The position numbers were made by a program, and so were the translations under genes. From Streptomyces griseorubiginosus (GTDB taxonomy: Bacteria; Actinomycetota; Actinomycetes; Streptomycetales; Streptomycetaceae), in NCBI RefSeq assembly GCF_001514195.1, contig NZ_KQ948750.1, positions 85,941-149,940 of the forward strand: a stretch of 64,000 bases of DNA, read 5' to 3'. A model generated the notes under the pieces. It did not search any database. It was not told the origin of the DNA and worked only from the letters and a program-made list of their open reading frames with translations. Numbering within the stretch: the first letter of the stretch is position 1; the number at the start of each line of letters is the position of its first letter. This document shows positions 35,060 through 44,131 of this stretch, in pieces.

Positions 35060-35457
35060 GCCCCGTTCACCGGGCTGAGCCCGCGCCAGCTCGGCTGGCT
35101 GATCACCACGTTGCGGCATAAAGGTGCGGATCCGCTGCGCAAGGCGAGGCAGTGAAGGCTGGCGTTTGAGGACCGGGTACTGCTGGTCGCCGCGAGCTGT
35201 CGCACCAGCCTCACGCTGCGCCAACTCGCCACGAGGTAGGGGGTGTCGAAGTCCGCGGCCAACCGCGTCATCGACGACCTCGGCCCTGCGCTCGCGCTAC
35301 AGCAGCGCCAGCGGTTCCGCCCGGCCACCGTACTGATCGTGGACGAGATCCTGGTCCCCACCCGCAGCCACACCCTCGCCGATCAGTCGAAGATTGGCCG
35401 GTACTCCACCAACCACCACGTCGTCATCGACGCCGACACGCGGCTCGCCGTCGCCTG
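35060..35457 (+). pseudogene. DDE transposase fragment (IS5-like group) with in-frame stops
   Basis: A single frame, ignoring two stops, reads LSPRQLGWLITTLRHKGADP, LAFEDRVLLVAASCRTSLTL, GVSKSAANRVIDDLGPALAL, then TVLIVDEILVPTRSHTLADQ and STNHHVVIDADTRLAVA before another stop. This is the helix-turn-helix region and first catalytic Asp strand of a transposase seen widely in Streptomyces; the second Asp and Glu are gone. Stops lie near 35151 and 35236. It abuts a regulator remnant on the other strand. Confidence 0.82.
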
Positions 35458-35499
35458 ACTGCACAACCTCGCCCTCGCCGGATGACCAACCAGCCAGCT

Positions 35500-35803
35500 C
35501 AGCAGGCATGCTCCAAACCAGATACGGGACAGCCCTTGGACGACGCCTCAGGAACTCCACGAGTGCCTGCTCCGTGTCCCGCTCGGCGTGCGCCGGAACG
35601 TCAAGCGTCGCGGCAACCGCTTCAACCACTTGAGTCGGCCCGATCACCGAGGCGCTGCCCGAACCAAGCCTCGTCGCGGAACACCCGGCGTGCCGCTGCG
35701 AGCCACCTGAACCGGTAGCCGGGTCTTTCCGACCCTGCCCGTACCAGTCAGAGCGACCGGTCGGAAAGGCCGCAGGCGGCTTGCGCGGCAGGCCCTCGGA
35801 CAT
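35500..35803 (-). pseudogene. Remnant of an ATPase-domain (LAL/AfsR-like) regulator
   Basis: One minus-strand frame reads RPVALTGTGRVGKTRLPVQV, a Walker A (GTGRVGKT) in the setting typical of NB-ARC-like regulators; another frame continues with VVEAVAATLDVPAHAERDTE and QALVEFLRRRP. These two pieces occur in that order in large LuxR-type or AfsR-type regulators. Only about 100 codons remain and they are frameshifted, so it is dead. The 3' side is cut by the transposase fragment. Confidence 0.7.
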
Positions 35804-35991
35804 CGCCTGCCAACGGGCAGGCCTTGCTCTGAGGTCGGCGGCCACCGCTTCATCTTCCGTTCGCACACCTTCCGATGATCGCCGGTGGCCGCACCTGTCT
35901 TCCCACAAGGAAGGTCACATCTGCGGCTGGGTACCGAGCGGGATGTCAAGGCGTGTGTCCGCCTGTCGAAGCCCTGACGCACCGGTCGGCG

Positions 35992-37659
35992 CTAACCGGC
36001 AGCGACGACGTTCACGTAGCCCATCATTCCGTTGTCCTCGTGTCCGGTGATGTGGCAGTGGAACATCCACATACCGGTGAAGTCCGTGAAGCGGATCCGG
36101 ATCACCACCTTGCCTGCTACTCCATTGACCGCGTGGGGAACGGTCACGGTGTCCAGGTAGTCGGCGGGAGGCTGGGCGCGGCCGTTCACACTGAGGACCT
36201 GGAAGGGCGCGATATGGAGATGGAACGGATGATCGTGCTTACTCGTGTTGGTGAGCGTCCATTCTTCGACCGTTCCGAGTCTGGCCGGCTTCTTGAAAGT
36301 CGGATTCTTCATGTCGAACAACTTGCCGTTGATCCAGAAGTTGTTGCCGCCGTCGTCGCTCAGGGCCACCCTTCGGGATTGGGCGATGGGCTTCCTGGAC
36401 AGATCGGGTTCGGAACCGGGAAGCGGCCCAGCAACCTGGGGCGAGGTGGCCATGCCCGACGGAGCCCCGGCGGCAGCCGATCCCGCGCCCCCACCGCCCT
36501 GTTGGACATTGACCTTCATGAGGGTGGTGTTGGGGTAGGAGTCTCCGTCGCCCTCCGGTCCGGTCGTGTGGGCGAGGGTCCTGAGCCAGGTCGATCCGGT
36601 GGCTCCGGCAGTCACCAGGACGTCGAAGCGTCCGCCGGGCGGAATCAGGAGGTGTTTCACCCGAGCCGGCGCTGCCGAGGGATTCCCGTCCTGGCCGACG
36701 ACTGTGAAGCTGCCGCCGTCGAGCTGAAGATCATAGAAGATGGCGTAACCTTCGTTCGCTATCCGCCACAACTGGGTCTCGCCGGCTTTCACGTTCAGCG
36801 TGGGTCGGTACTGGCCGTTGACCAGGCGAACCGTCGGTGATGCGGGCTCCAGGACCCCGTCCGGGTAGACGATCGAGCTGGATCCGCTGATCTGGGCGTC
36901 CTTGAGCGCCAAGGTATGAGCGGTGATCCCCCGGTAGGCCTTCGGCAACGATGCGCGACTGTCCCCGACAATGATCGTTCCCGACAGCCCCGCCCCGATC
37001 TGGCTCTCGGTTCCATCACAGCGAGCGTTCGCTGAGGCGGCGGACATGTCCATGCCCGGCATCGACCCGCCGTTCATGGAGCACATTTCATGGTCGTGGT
37101 ACCAGTACGTCCCGGGTACCTGGTTCGCGGGAACGTCGAGATGGTAGGTCAGAATATGACCAGGCTGAGCGGACAGCATGATGTTGTCCGCGCTTCCCTT
37201 CGGAGACAGGTGCATCCCGTGGAAGTGCAAGTTGGTCGCCGTGCCCAGCTTGTTGGTCAGTTTCAAGGTGACGCGCTGGCCGGGAACCACGTGAAGGGTC
37301 GGTCCGACAAGGCTTCCGTTGTAGGTCTCCGCGAGCACCTTCTTGCCCGAGATCATCACCTCCTTCTGGACCGTCGTCAGCTCGACCGTCAGATCCTTGG
37401 GAGTTGCCTTGTTGAGTTCGGGCGGTTCGACCAGTGCGGCGCCGGGCACCATGCCGGCCGCCTGCTTTTGGGTAGTCGGAAGTGGCTTTCCAGCAGCCGC
37501 CGATTTGGGCTTTCTTCCACTGGCCGCCGAGTTCGGGTGTGCGTCCCCGTAACCTGCGAGCCAGGAAAGCAGGAAAGCGACTCCGACAACGAGGACTCCG
37601 AGAAGGGCCATGGGCGATCGACGTAGCGCCCGTCGCCTCCGTCCTCCGCCCTTCACCAC
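35992..37659 (-). CDS. Multicopper oxidase (laccase-like), membrane-anchored or exported
   Basis: A 555-residue three-cupredoxin-domain oxidase. Copper ligands are clear: LHFHGMH and YWYHDHE in domain 1, HDHPFHLH and MFHCHITGHEDNGMM in domain 3, the last containing the type 1 Cys-His and a Met. The N terminus has a basic run (RRRRALRR) and a single hydrophobic helix MALLGVLVVGVAFLLSWLAG, so it is secreted or anchored; a Met/Ser-rich stretch (GGSMPGMDMSAAS) follows YHDHE. GTG at 37659 after GGGGAGCGGGC is my chosen start. It could oxidise phenolics or Cu(I) at the cell surface, preparing lignin-like aromatics for this island. Not linked to an operon. Confidence 0.9.
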   Translation of the reverse strand: MVKGGGRRRRALRRSPMALLGVLVVGVAFLLSWLAGYGDAHPNSAASGRKPKSAAAGKPLPTTQKQAAGMVPGAALVEPPELNKATPKDLTVELTTVQKEVMISGKKVLAETYNGSLVGPTLHVVPGQRVTLKLTNKLGTATNLHFHGMHLSPKGSADNIMLSAQPGHILTYHLDVPANQVPGTYWYHDHEMCSMNGGSMPGMDMSAASANARCDGTESQIGAGLSGTIIVGDSRASLPKAYRGITAHTLALKDAQISGSSSIVYPDGVLEPASPTVRLVNGQYRPTLNVKAGETQLWRIANEGYAIFYDLQLDGGSFTVVGQDGNPSAAPARVKHLLIPPGGRFDVLVTAGATGSTWLRTLAHTTGPEGDGDSYPNTTLMKVNVQQGGGGAGSAAAGAPSGMATSPQVAGPLPGSEPDLSRKPIAQSRRVALSDDGGNNFWINGKLFDMKNPTFKKPARLGTVEEWTLTNTSKHDHPFHLHIAPFQVLSVNGRAQPPADYLDTVTVPHAVNGVAGKVVIRIRFTDFTGMWMFHCHITGHEDNGMMGYVNVVAAG

Positions 37660-38547
37660 GCCCGCTCCCCACCCTGGGTGCTCCACTCGTGCGCAAGCGA
37701 CTGCATGACCGCGCCCCTCCTTGGCTCGATTCCATGACGGCCCTGGAGACTTCCTGAAGAACCCTGAGGTTTTGATGAGGCGAGCGGGCGCCGCCCACGG
37801 CGCGGTTGTGACGCACAGCCGCGTGCGCGTAGTGGTGGCCAGGGATGAACCGGTGGGGCTCCACCGGGACTTGATCCGAGCCGGGCTGTGACACCATGCC
37901 TCGGCAGCGGGTCGGCCTTCAGGCGCATCGGGCCTGATTGCCTGCTCTCGCACTGACGGCGCCCCTGGCGGCCGGTACCGCGGCCGGGCAACGGTGCACT
38001 CGGGCGTGCGGCACCACCAGCACACCACGCTCCCGCGCCGGACGAGGCGAGTCACGCGACGAACCCGGTGCGACCGGCGTCAGCGCTGCGGGAGGCAAGG
38101 GCGGCAGAGCTCACCGAATGCTCAGGTTTCCCCTGTGATGATCGTTCGTGTCGGCCGCAGCGCCTTCCGGTTCGCCCCTGACGGAGAGTCGCGCCGCCGA
38201 CTCTGTCGGTCCGAAGCCGTCGGCGGTGGTGGGCCGATGAGTGGCGGTGCCTTCCGCTGAGACGTCCCCGGGTCATCGGCGAGGCACCGCCACCCCGCCC
38301 TGCGGTTCGACGTGCGCTGGGAGACCCGCCGCTGGTGGAGTGGTCCAACGCCGACGACTGGGTTCAGCGGTCACGACAGGAGACCAACGGAGCCTGTGAG
38401 CGATTCAGGTCTCTGCCGAAGCGCGGCGAAGGCCCGGCCGTCAACGAGGCCGGGGACCTCCCGCCGCCGAAGAGGCTCTTCGACCCGATGCTGCCGTCCG
38501 GCGACTCCGCGGAGTACGTGCACCGGACGAGGTTCGACGCAACGCCG
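37660..38547. other. Long gap without a convincing gene
   Basis: Nearly 900 bases between the multicopper oxidase and the carotenoid-oxygenase gene. Several frames are open because of GC content, but none shows a domain, good ribosome site or consistent codon bias. A stretch near 37808 (RVRVVVARDEPVGLHRDLIR) faintly recalls a response-regulator start and ends after about 30 codons. It is probably the ruin of one or more genes. Confidence 0.5.
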
Positions 38548-40083
38548 CTACCTGTCGTCGCCCTTCGCCGCGATGGCGCGGTCCAGAACGTCGTGTTCGG
38601 CCCAGCTTCCGTGGAAGCCGAACGGCACCCGGCTGGGGAGCTTGACCCGGGCCAGCGGGGTGCGGCGCAGGTCGGCCGCGTCATGGACGAGGAGTTCGCT
38701 CAGGTCGGTGGCGCGGTTCCACCACAGGGAGAGCAGGTAGCCGTCGTCCTCGCCGCGGGCGTTCTCGCGGGCCACGAAGACCGGTTCGCTCGGGCTGGTC
38801 AGGCCGTCGGGTCCTTCGACGACGGTGGTGCGGTCGAGAAGGTAGTCGTGACGGGCGAGGCCGTCGGACATGGTGTCGTCGGCCAGGCCGCGCGTGGTGA
38901 CGAAGTAGCCGTAGCGGTGCGCCCGACCTGTGTAGGCGTCGTTGATCTTGGGGAACTCGCCGAAGACACCGCTGATCCTCTCCTCCGTGGCCCGGCCGGT
39001 CGCCAGGTCGACCCGCCAGCGGTAGGGCAGGGCAGGCGGGAACCACTCGTGGGAGTCCACGGGCGTGGAGAGACGGTCGACCGGGTTGCCGAGGCGGCTG
39101 ATCCGGTGCCCGTCGACGATCAGCTCACCGTCCTGCTCGTAGGCGTTGTAGAAGTGGGTGTTGGCCCAGTGCCCGCCGAGCTCGTGCCAGGTGATCTCAT
39201 GGGTGTGGCGGTTCATCAGGACGATCTGGACGCCATGTTCGAGGGAGTTCTCGTCCCAGACGACGCCGGGCCTGCTCTGGGCCACCAGGTCGAGGCGGAA
39301 CTGGGCGGGCGTGACAAAGAAGATCGCGTACGTCTCGCTCACCGCGAAGTCGTGCATGAGGACCGGCACACCTATGTCGAAGGAGTGCGAGTCCTTGATC
39401 TCGGCGGTCTTCACGTCGGCGCGGTACCAGGTGATGGTGGGTCCGACCGCGGCGAAGAACAGCATGTCGCCGGTGTCCGGGTCGGTCTTGTAGTGACCGG
39501 TGCACAGGATGTCGACGCCGCCGTGGAAGTCGTACGTGCCGAGGGTGTGCAGCGTCTCGGGGTCCAGTGCGTGCGGCAGTCCGCCGTCGAAGTAGACGAG
39601 CAGATGGTCGTCGAAGAGGCCGGCGTTGATGTTGGCCACGTTCTTGGCACGTGGGGCGCCGTCGGGCAGCCGACCCGGGGTGCCGCCGTTGACGAAGCCG
39701 CTGTAGATCGCCTCCCCGGCCTCCACCTCGACCCTCATCGAGTCGGTCTGGACCCAGCGGGTGCGGTAGGCGGCCCTGCCCTCGCGCAGGTAGACACCGC
39801 ACACCATGCCGTCGCCCTCCCACCAGTGGTAGCGGTCGGTGTTGCGGGGCTGGAAGCGGGGGTTGGAGGAGACGCGGAACAGGGCACCCGCGAGGTCGGA
39901 CGGTATCTCGCCGTCCACCTCCAGGTCGTACGCCTCGTTCTCCTCCGTCCAGGGTGCGAAGGGGCCGTTGAGGAACCTGTTGCCGGTGTGCCAGTCGGCT
40001 CCGGCGCCGACGGGGACGGTGTTCTCTCCGGTCCCCCGCGGGACGACGGTCATGGGGTTCGCGGGCATGGGGTTCGCGGGCAT
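38548..40083 (-). CDS. Carotenoid-oxygenase-family dioxygenase, block C
   Basis: A 511-residue seven-bladed-propeller dioxygenase that cleaves a C=C bond using Fe(II) held by four His. These are His197 (TGHYKT), His244 (LMHDF), His310 (NTHFYNAYE) and His491 (FHGSW). The family includes lignostilbene, isoeugenol and carotenoid cleaving enzymes. Where stilbene oxygenases have a Lys in MKEDG this protein reads YFDGGLPHALDP, so the phenol-activating Lys is missing and its substrate probably differs from that of the paralogue at 47905. ATG 40083 is preceded by CGGAGAGCCCC. The next gene upstream on this strand is an aldehyde dehydrogenase, which could oxidise the aldehyde product. Confidence 0.9.
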   Translation of the reverse strand: MPANPMPANPMTVVPRGTGENTVPVGAGADWHTGNRFLNGPFAPWTEENEAYDLEVDGEIPSDLAGALFRVSSNPRFQPRNTDRYHWWEGDGMVCGVYLREGRAAYRTRWVQTDSMRVEVEAGEAIYSGFVNGGTPGRLPDGAPRAKNVANINAGLFDDHLLVYFDGGLPHALDPETLHTLGTYDFHGGVDILCTGHYKTDPDTGDMLFFAAVGPTITWYRADVKTAEIKDSHSFDIGVPVLMHDFAVSETYAIFFVTPAQFRLDLVAQSRPGVVWDENSLEHGVQIVLMNRHTHEITWHELGGHWANTHFYNAYEQDGELIVDGHRISRLGNPVDRLSTPVDSHEWFPPALPYRWRVDLATGRATEERISGVFGEFPKINDAYTGRAHRYGYFVTTRGLADDTMSDGLARHDYLLDRTTVVEGPDGLTSPSEPVFVARENARGEDDGYLLSLWWNRATDLSELLVHDAADLRRTPLARVKLPSRVPFGFHGSWAEHDVLDRAIAAKGDDR

Positions 40084-40087
40084 GGGG
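40051..40087. repeat. 15-bp tandem repeat creating three in-frame start codons
   Basis: CATGGGGTTCGCGGG is repeated at 40051 and 40066, and a third partial unit starts at 40081. On the coding strand this gives ATG at 40083, 40068 and 40053 and the peptide MPANPMPANPM. Only the first has a good ribosome binding site. Repeat loss would move the start by five codons without a frameshift. Confidence 0.9.
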
Positions 40088-40116
40088 CTCTCCGTGCGGG
40101 TTGTGTGCCGGGGCGG

Positions 40117-41586
40117 TCAGAACGGGTAGCGCGGGAGTTCGCCGCGTACGGTGACCCACTGCTGTTCGGTGAAGGCCTCGAGGTTGGCGGCGGCGCCGCC
40201 GTGACGGGCGCCGGTGCCGGAGTCGCCGACGCCGCCGAAGGGGATGTTCGCTTCGTCGTTGACCGTCTGGTCGTTGATGTGGACCAGTCCGGTGGGCACG
40301 CGCTCGGCCAGGGCGAGGCCCTTCGCGACGTCCCGGGTGAGGATGCCGAGGGACAGTCCGTACTCGGTGCCGGCGGCGAGCTTGGCCGCCTCGTCCAGGT
40401 CCTGGAAGGGGACGACGGGCGCGACCGGGCCGAAGATCTCCTCGGCGTAGGCGGGCGCGGTTAGCGGTACGCCGGAGAGCACGGTGGGTCGGTAGAACAG
40501 GCCCTCGTACGTGCCACCCGCGGCGAGCCGGGCGCCGGCCTCGACCGTGTCCGTGACGATGCGGTGGACGTTGTCGCGCTGACCGCTGTCGATGAGCGGT
40601 CCGACGGCGACGTTCTCGGTGGCCGGGTCGCCCACCCTGAGCGCGTCGGCGTGCTGGGCGAGCAGGGCGGTGTAGTCGTCGGCGACCGACGCGTGGACGA
40701 GGTGACGGCTGCTGGCCATGCAGATCTGGCCGGCGTGCACGAAGGACCCCCAGGCGCCCACCGAGGCGGCCTGCTCCAGGTCGACGTCGTCCATCACGAC
40801 GAGCGCGGAGTTCCCGCCCAGTTCCAGGTGGACCCGCTTGAGGTGCCGGGCCGCGGCGATACCGATGGCGCGTCCAGCCCGGGTGGAGCCGGTGAAGGCG
40901 ATGACGGGGATCTGCGGGTGTTCGACGACAGCTGCCCCGACGTCCGCCCCGCCGGGCAGGACATGCAGCAGACCGGCGGGCAGGCCCGCCTCTTCGAAGG
41001 CCCGGGCGAAGACGACACCGCCGCTGATCGCGGTGCGGGGGTCCGGCTTGAGGACTACCGCGTTGCCGAGGGCGAGGGCCGGGGCCACGGCCCGCATGGC
41101 CAGGATGATCGGCACGTTGAAGGGGGCGATGACGCCGACGACCCCGACCGGGACGCGGCGGGAGAAGGACAGCCGCTCCTGCCCGGAGCGCAGCAACTCG
41201 CCGTACGGGGCCCCGGCGAGGGCGGCGGCCTCGTGGCACTCCTCCGCACCGCCGCTGCTGACCTGCAGGGCGGCGAACGGCCGGATCGCACCGGACTCCC
41301 GTACCAGCCAGGTCTCGATCTCCTGCTGGTGTTCCTCGAAGAGACGCGCTGCTCGGCGCAGGACAGCGGCACGGTCGGAGTACGGCCGCGCGGCCCACTC
41401 CCGCTGGGCCCGCACCGCCTGCTCCACCGCCTTGTCCACGTCGGCGGGCGTGGCGGAGCCGACGCGGCCCAACGTCTTTCCGGTGGCGGGCTCGACGGCC
41501 TCGTACCCCTCGCCGGTGCCGCTGATCCACTCACCCGAGCCCGAGAAGATGCGGCCTTCCCAGGTGCTGCTGTCCAAGAACGTCAT
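40117..41586 (-). CDS. Aldehyde dehydrogenase, benzaldehyde/vanillin dehydrogenase type (block C)
   Basis: A 489-residue NAD(P)-dependent ALDH with PFNVP and GNAVVLKPDPRTA in the cofactor domain, FTGSTRAG, general base Glu255 (LELGGNSAL) and nucleophile Cys289 (GQICMASSRH), 34 residues apart as expected. The EEIFGPVAPVVPF and HINDQTVNDEANIPFGG segments are typical of the vanillin/benzaldehyde branch. It precedes the carotenoid-oxygenase gene by 33 bases, so cleavage of an aryl alkene and oxidation of the resulting aryl aldehyde are encoded together. It is the sister of the enzyme at 56497 and of the broken copy at 24443. Confidence 0.93.
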   Translation of the reverse strand: MTFLDSSTWEGRIFSGSGEWISGTGEGYEAVEPATGKTLGRVGSATPADVDKAVEQAVRAQREWAARPYSDRAAVLRRAARLFEEHQQEIETWLVRESGAIRPFAALQVSSGGAEECHEAAALAGAPYGELLRSGQERLSFSRRVPVGVVGVIAPFNVPIILAMRAVAPALALGNAVVLKPDPRTAISGGVVFARAFEEAGLPAGLLHVLPGGADVGAAVVEHPQIPVIAFTGSTRAGRAIGIAAARHLKRVHLELGGNSALVVMDDVDLEQAASVGAWGSFVHAGQICMASSRHLVHASVADDYTALLAQHADALRVGDPATENVAVGPLIDSGQRDNVHRIVTDTVEAGARLAAGGTYEGLFYRPTVLSGVPLTAPAYAEEIFGPVAPVVPFQDLDEAAKLAAGTEYGLSLGILTRDVAKGLALAERVPTGLVHINDQTVNDEANIPFGGVGDSGTGARHGGAAANLEAFTEQQWVTVRGELPRYPF

Positions 41587-41779
41587 GGTGTCCCGATCCG
41601 GTAGTGCGTCGTGACGCGAAGATTATGTGTGGTGTCGCGAAGGTGGCGAGGTGGCGGCTTTCCGGCCTCGATTCCCGGTTTCACGCCCTGGCTGACCCAG
41701 CAAGGGCCTTGTCTCCGAGCCGGCCCCTGGTCTGCGAGGCTCGCTCCAGGCCGAGCGCGGAGTCGGCCGGTAAGGCGGG

Positions 41780-43411
41780 TCAGTGGCTGGGCAGCGCCTT
41801 GGCCGGGGCCGCCGAGTCGGTGTCCTGCGGCGGGGTGGACAGGCCGACCGCCTCCCTGCCGTCCGAGCTGCCGGGCGCATTCGCGGTTGTGGTGTGCCGC
41901 AGGGCGAGTACGGCGATGAGTGCGGCGAGCAGGCTGGCACCGGCGCAGAGATAGAGGCTGAGGTCGAGGCCTGTCTCCAGGGTTTCGCGGGCCAGGGGGG
42001 CAAGCGTGCGCGACAGCTCGCCGAGATCGGCGTTGGCGACCGCAAGCGCGCCGCCCTCCGCGTTGACTCCCTTGGCCACGCCCACGGCCTCGGCAGGAAG
42101 CTTCGCGGCGCCGAGCTTCGCAGCGAGGGCGCTGCTCGCCGTACCGAGGGCGACGGCGCTGACGATCGCGGGGCCCAGAGCCTGCCCGGTCTCGCGGACG
42201 AGGCTGGTGACCGCGCTGGCCATGCCGGCGTGGCGGATGTCCACGGTGCCGACCGCGACGGCCGTCAGCGCGGAGAACATCGTGATGAAGCCGACCCCCA
42301 GCAGCAGGATCGGTCCGGCCATCGCCGCCAGATCCGTGGCGTCACCCGGCAGCAGCGCCATCCAGACCTCACCGGTGGCGAGGGACAGCAGACCGCCGAC
42401 GAGCAAAACCCGGGGGTGCACCCGCTGAAGCAGTCTCGGCAGGACGGGTGTGAGCAGCAGCGGGATCGCCTGGATGAGGGCGAAGGGCAGGGCGGCGTTC
42501 AGTGGGGAGAGGTGGTGCACGGCCTCCAGCTTGATGCTCAGCGCGTACGCGGTGCCGATGAAGCCGAACATGGCGAGCAGTCCGATGGCGGCAGCCGCGG
42601 CGAAGGAGGGGTTCCGGAAGAGCTCCAGCCGCAGCATCGGCGTCCGCGACCTGCGCTCCGCGATGAAGAAGCCCACCAGGGCGGCCAGGGACAGCACGAA
42701 AGCAAGCACGATGTGCGGAGCGGTGTAGCCGTCGACGGCGCCCTCGATGACGGCGTAGAGCAGTGCCAGCAGGGCGACGGCGATCGTGACCTGGCCCGGC
42801 CAGTCGAGTCCGCGCCCGGCCGGCTCGCGGGAATCGGTGATCCAGCGGAGGGTGACGGCGGCGGTCACCAGGCCGAGCACCGTCAGAGGTACGAAGGCCC
42901 AGTGCCAGTCGGTGTGCTCGGCGATGAACCCACTGATCAGCGGCGCCATCATGGCGCCGAAAGCCAGGCTGACGGCCCAGTACGACAGGGCCCGCGCGCG
43001 GGCGGCGGGCTCCGGGGTGCCCGCGACGATCACGGCCAGCGACGAGGGGAAGATCGCCGCGGCGCCGAGTCCGGCGACCGCCTGGCCGGCGATGAGCTGG
43101 GTCAGTGTGCCTGATGTCGCGACGACCAGGGAGCCGGCCGCGATCAGGAGTCCTCCGAGAACGAGCAGACGCTTGCGCCCGAAGAGGTCACCGAGAACAC
43201 CGAAGTTCAGCTCCAGGATGGCCGTCGGGAGGATGAACGCGGCCGGGATCCAGGCGAGGGCGGCGGCGGACGCCCCCAGATCCCGCTGGATCTCTCCGAT
43301 GATCGGGGACGAGAGCGGGATGCCGATCTGGGCCACGCAGATGGCCAGGCAGGCGGCGATCAAGGTGCCGAGGCCCAGCGAGGGCGGGTCCTCCGCAGCG
43401 GAATGGTTCAT
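41780..43411 (-). CDS. MFS drug/organic-acid exporter, DHA2 (14-TMS) family
   Basis: A 543-residue major facilitator of the EmrB/QacA type. Repeated hydrophobic helices, the motif A-like LGDLFGRKRLLVLGG after helix 2, and AGLGAAAIFPSSLAVI after helix 4 mark the DHA2 family. It would export aromatic or antibiotic-like compounds by proton exchange. It is on the same strand as the aldehyde dehydrogenase but about 190 bases upstream, and divergent from the VOC/monooxygenase operon, with a 221-base shared control region. Specificity cannot be read. Confidence 0.9.
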   Translation of the reverse strand: MNHSAAEDPPSLGLGTLIAACLAICVAQIGIPLSSPIIGEIQRDLGASAAALAWIPAAFILPTAILELNFGVLGDLFGRKRLLVLGGLLIAAGSLVVATSGTLTQLIAGQAVAGLGAAAIFPSSLAVIVAGTPEPAARARALSYWAVSLAFGAMMAPLISGFIAEHTDWHWAFVPLTVLGLVTAAVTLRWITDSREPAGRGLDWPGQVTIAVALLALLYAVIEGAVDGYTAPHIVLAFVLSLAALVGFFIAERRSRTPMLRLELFRNPSFAAAAAIGLLAMFGFIGTAYALSIKLEAVHHLSPLNAALPFALIQAIPLLLTPVLPRLLQRVHPRVLLVGGLLSLATGEVWMALLPGDATDLAAMAGPILLLGVGFITMFSALTAVAVGTVDIRHAGMASAVTSLVRETGQALGPAIVSAVALGTASSALAAKLGAAKLPAEAVGVAKGVNAEGGALAVANADLGELSRTLAPLARETLETGLDLSLYLCAGASLLAALIAVLALRHTTTANAPGSSDGREAVGLSTPPQDTDSAAPAKALPSH

Positions 43412-43562
43412 GAGGGTTTCTCCAGTAGCGGCTTGAGCGGTTCCCGGTGACTCGACAGCGCCCGACCGCTGTCCCGTATACCCGGACGCTTGTATCGTCA
43501 GACAGGACGTTGCACCCCAAGCGCTCGTCGAGTCAAGAGGTCCGACTCGCCGAGATTCACCG

Positions 43563-43602
43563 TTGACGTCGACACAGTCAGCGACCTAGCGTCTCATTAG
43601 AC
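43563..43602 (+). promoter_or_regulatory. Candidate promoter and operator for the VOC-monooxygenase-FAH operon
   Basis: TTGACG at 43563 and TAGCGT at 43587 are 18 bases apart, a plausible -35/-10 pair. Overlapping the -10 is the small palindrome GTCTCATTAGAC (43591-43602), a position suited to a repressor. The IclR gene at the operon end is the obvious candidate to bind it. Proposed by eye only. Confidence 0.4.
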
Positions 43603-43632
43603 AAAACATCAGTCCTGCAAAAGGAGACAAGC

Positions 43633-44127
43633 ATGACGATCACTGGACTCGGCCACACCGGCTTCTGGGTCGACGACCTGGAGAAGATGCGCGACTTCTA
43701 CTCGCGCGTCATGGGCCTGACCGTCACCGACGAGGACCCGGAGCAGGGCATCGTGTTCTTCTCCGCGCGTCCCGAGGACGAGCACCACGAATTCGTCCTC
43801 CAGCAGGGCCGCACCGCCCCTGCCGGCTCCAAGCTCACCCACCAGGTGTCATGGCGTGTGGACTCCCTGGAGTCGATCATCGACTTCCACCACCGGTTCC
43901 GCGCCGAGGGCATCGAGGTCCAGCAGGAAGTCACCCACGGCAACGCGATAGGGATCTACTTCTTCGATCCCGAGGGCAACCGCAACGAGGTCTACCTCCG
44001 CATCGACCGCGACGTACGCCAGCCCTTCCGGAAGACGATCGACCTCGACCTGCCCCCCGAGGAGATCTTCGCCGAGGCCGAACGGCTGCTGACCGAGGGC
44101 GGACCGGCCTACCAGCCGGTCCAGTAG
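43633..44127 (+). CDS. Single-domain VOC / extradiol-dioxygenase-like protein
   Basis: A 164-residue vicinal-oxygen-chelate protein. Metal ligands expected of one-domain type I extradiol enzymes are present: His8 (GLGHTGFWV), His70 (LTHQVSW) and Glu119 (NRNEVYL). The DPEGNRNE motif is typical of catechol-2,3-dioxygenase-like proteins. ATG at 43633 follows AAAGGAGACAAGC. First gene of an operon with a flavin hydroxylase and an FAH-family hydrolase, so it likely cleaves the catechol made by the hydroxylase. A glyoxalase-type role is the alternative. Confidence 0.88.
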   Translation: MTITGLGHTGFWVDDLEKMRDFYSRVMGLTVTDEDPEQGIVFFSARPEDEHHEFVLQQGRTAPAGSKLTHQVSWRVDSLESIIDFHHRFRAEGIEVQQEVTHGNAIGIYFFDPEGNRNEVYLRIDRDVRQPFRKTIDLDLPPEEIFAEAERLLTEGGPAYQPVQ

Positions 44128-44131
44128 TCCC

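Noticed and set aside
37808..37892. Possible response-regulator start (RVRVVVARDEPVGLHRDLIR)
   Set aside because: Only about 30 codons to a stop, with no continuing receiver domain in any frame; too weak to annotate.
38335..40464. Very long plus-strand open frame (about 700 codons) opposite the block C oxygenase gene
   Set aside because: It is antisense to a gene with complete catalytic residues; its translation is low-complexity Val/Gly/Asp-rich and has no domain. High GC leaves such frames open by chance.
39197..41530. Minus-strand 777-codon frame across the aldehyde dehydrogenase and oxygenase genes
   Set aside because: Out-of-frame shadow, extremely Arg/Gly/Pro-rich, crossing two real genes that have their own starts and motifs.
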